From NCBI GenBank assembly GCA_946892075.1, contig CAMPNZ010000012.1, positions 1 to 33,444 of the forward strand: DNA of 33,444 nucleotides, in the 5' to 3' direction. Source of the DNA: an uncultured Coriobacteriales bacterium (GTDB lineage Bacteria; Actinomycetota; Coriobacteriia; Coriobacteriales; Eggerthellaceae). Shown here one piece after another: positions 32,817-33,444 of this stretch. The notes below the pieces were generated by a model. The model saw only the letters and a list, made by a program, of their open reading frames with translations. It had not been told where the DNA came from and searched no databases. The number at the start of each line of letters is the position of its first letter. Position 1 is the first letter of the stretch. The position numbers were made by a program, and so were the translations under genes.

Positions 32817-33164
32817 TTAACGGAATGCCTTTTCCTTAATTTTTGCAGCTTTACCAATTTTGTCACGCAGGTAGTACAGTTTCGCACGACGTACATCGCC
32901 TTCGCGAACTACTTCAATTTTGTCAATTTTTGGCGAATGAACAGGGAAGGTACGCTCAACGCCTACCGAGAAGCTCATTTTACGCACCGTAAAGGTTTCA
33001 CGGCTTGACTGACCATGGCGGCGAATAACGTCACCTTGGAATACCTGAATACGTTCACGATTACCCTCAGTAATGCGATAATGAACTTTTACGTTATCGC
33101 CCACATGGAAATCAGGAACATCGGTCTTAAATTGTTGCTGTTCAATGGCGCGAATGATATCCAT
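32817..33164 (-). CDS. rplS: 50S ribosomal protein L19
   Basis: The 115-residue protein matches L19: MDIIRAIEQQQ at the start, FHVGDNVKVHYRITEGNRER (about 19-38), IQVFQGDVIRR, FTVRKMSFSVGVERTFPVHSP and the C-terminal VVREGDVRRAKLYYLRDKIGKAAKIKEK. L19 lies at the 30S-50S interface. The ATG at 33162-33164 has AGAAGGA 9 nt upstream and agrees with the family N-terminus; a 38-residue upstream extension is rejected. It is bounded by its own promoter and terminator, so it looks monocistronic, rather than part of the rpsP-rimM-trmD-rplS operon found in many bacteria. Confidence 0.97.
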   Translation of the reverse strand: MDIIRAIEQQQFKTDVPDFHVGDNVKVHYRITEGNRERIQVFQGDVIRRHGQSSRETFTVRKMSFSVGVERTFPVHSPKIDKIEVVREGDVRRAKLYYLRDKIGKAAKIKEKAFR

Positions 33165-33226
33165 AGTATATTTCCTTCTGTATGTCTTTTGTTTTCGTGT
33201 ATACTCTCTAAAACACGCATTACGAT

Positions 33227-33255
33227 AGTATATTGCCTTGTAACGTATGATGCAA
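33227..33255 (-). promoter_or_regulatory. Promoter of rplS
   Basis: On the minus strand TTGCAT (complement of 33250-33255) and TATACT (complement of 33227-33232) are exactly 17 bp apart. The start of transcription would be near 33220, giving a leader of about 55 nt. Confidence 0.75.
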
Positions 33256-33270
33256 GTACTTTTTTTGACG

Positions 33271-33444
33271 TCACGCATTTATGCACAAGACGCACAAAAT
33301 TTCGTTTGCCGCCCACGAGAACAGGATATACGCAACCAGCCCTACCACCGCGCACAGCACAATGGAGCGCTTGAAGTAAGCTGTTATGCCAACGCACAGC
33401 GCCGCAAGCAGCGCAACCAGAAACGCGCTGGTGTCGTGAGCCTG
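33271..33444 (-). CDS. C-terminal end of an unidentified membrane protein (truncated by window edge)
   Basis: A frame open from the window edge to TGA at 33271-33273 encodes 57 residues with two hydrophobic segments, AFLVALLAALCVGITAYF and SIVLCAVVGLVAYILFSW, separated by a short basic loop KR. This looks like the last two helices of an integral membrane protein. The pattern resembles the end of AzlD-type branched-chain amino acid transport subunits, but 57 residues are too few to assign a family. It ends just upstream of the rplS promoter. Confidence 0.6.
   Translation of the reverse strand, partial: QAHDTSAFLVALLAALCVGITAYFKRSIVLCAVVGLVAYILFSWAANEILCVLCINA

Overview
The window is an almost unidirectional block of housekeeping genes from a Gram-positive bacterium of moderate GC content. 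Every protein gene is on the minus strand; only two tRNA genes are on the plus strand. Three conserved blocks (uvrC-rapZ-yvcK-whiA, gap-pgk-tpiA-(gpmI)-secG, and rnhB-yraN-comM-dprA-trmFO-xerC) fit the class Coriobacteriia (Actinomycetota). The moderate GC and many Ala/Thr-rich proteins suggest a low-GC Eggerthellaceae such as Cryptobacterium. That placement is an inference from gene content, not from a search.

Layout in minus-strand transcription order, right to left. A truncated membrane protein (33271-33444) is followed by rplS, which has a good promoter and terminator. Then comes rnhB, a repeat-rich gap, and the tightly packed operon yraN-comM-dprA-trmFO-xerC (UPF0102 protein, competence/recombination factors, a tRNA methyltransferase and a tyrosine recombinase). 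Next is a two-gene LytTR regulator plus DUF3021 membrane protein module. Then uvrA, a GNAT acetyltransferase, uvrC, rapZ, yvcK and whiA lead into the glycolytic genes gap, pgk, tpiA and gpmI, followed by secG and tRNA-Leu(GAG). On the plus strand tRNA-Gly(GCC) and tRNA-Cys(GCA) form a small island. The left third is scpB-rluB-aroA-cmk/plsC-ispH-der-plsY-gpsA: chromosome segregation, rRNA modification, the shikimate pathway, CMP kinase fused to an acyltransferase, isoprenoid synthesis, ribosome assembly and phospholipid synthesis. gpsA and plsY supply G3P and lysophosphatidate, and the PlsC half of the fusion would carry out the next acylation.

Most notable: (1) gpmI has an in-frame amber codon at 10762-10764, at a position that is normally leucine, so the gene is split into two pieces. 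(2) CMP kinase and a PlsC-type acyltransferase are joined in one 566-residue chain. (3) Many conserved enzymes (UvrA, UvrC, AroA, TrmFO, XerC, Cmk-PlsC, Rlu, YraN, GpmI) carry Ala/Pro/Ser/Thr/Asp-rich low-complexity inserts, and similar G/T-rich repeats occur between genes. (4) Short tandem repeats of 11-12 bp occur in four leaders (upstream of pgk, gpmI, yraN and rnhB). (5) UvrC has an altered iron-sulfur cysteine motif. No insertion sequence, prophage, CRISPR array or defence system was seen.
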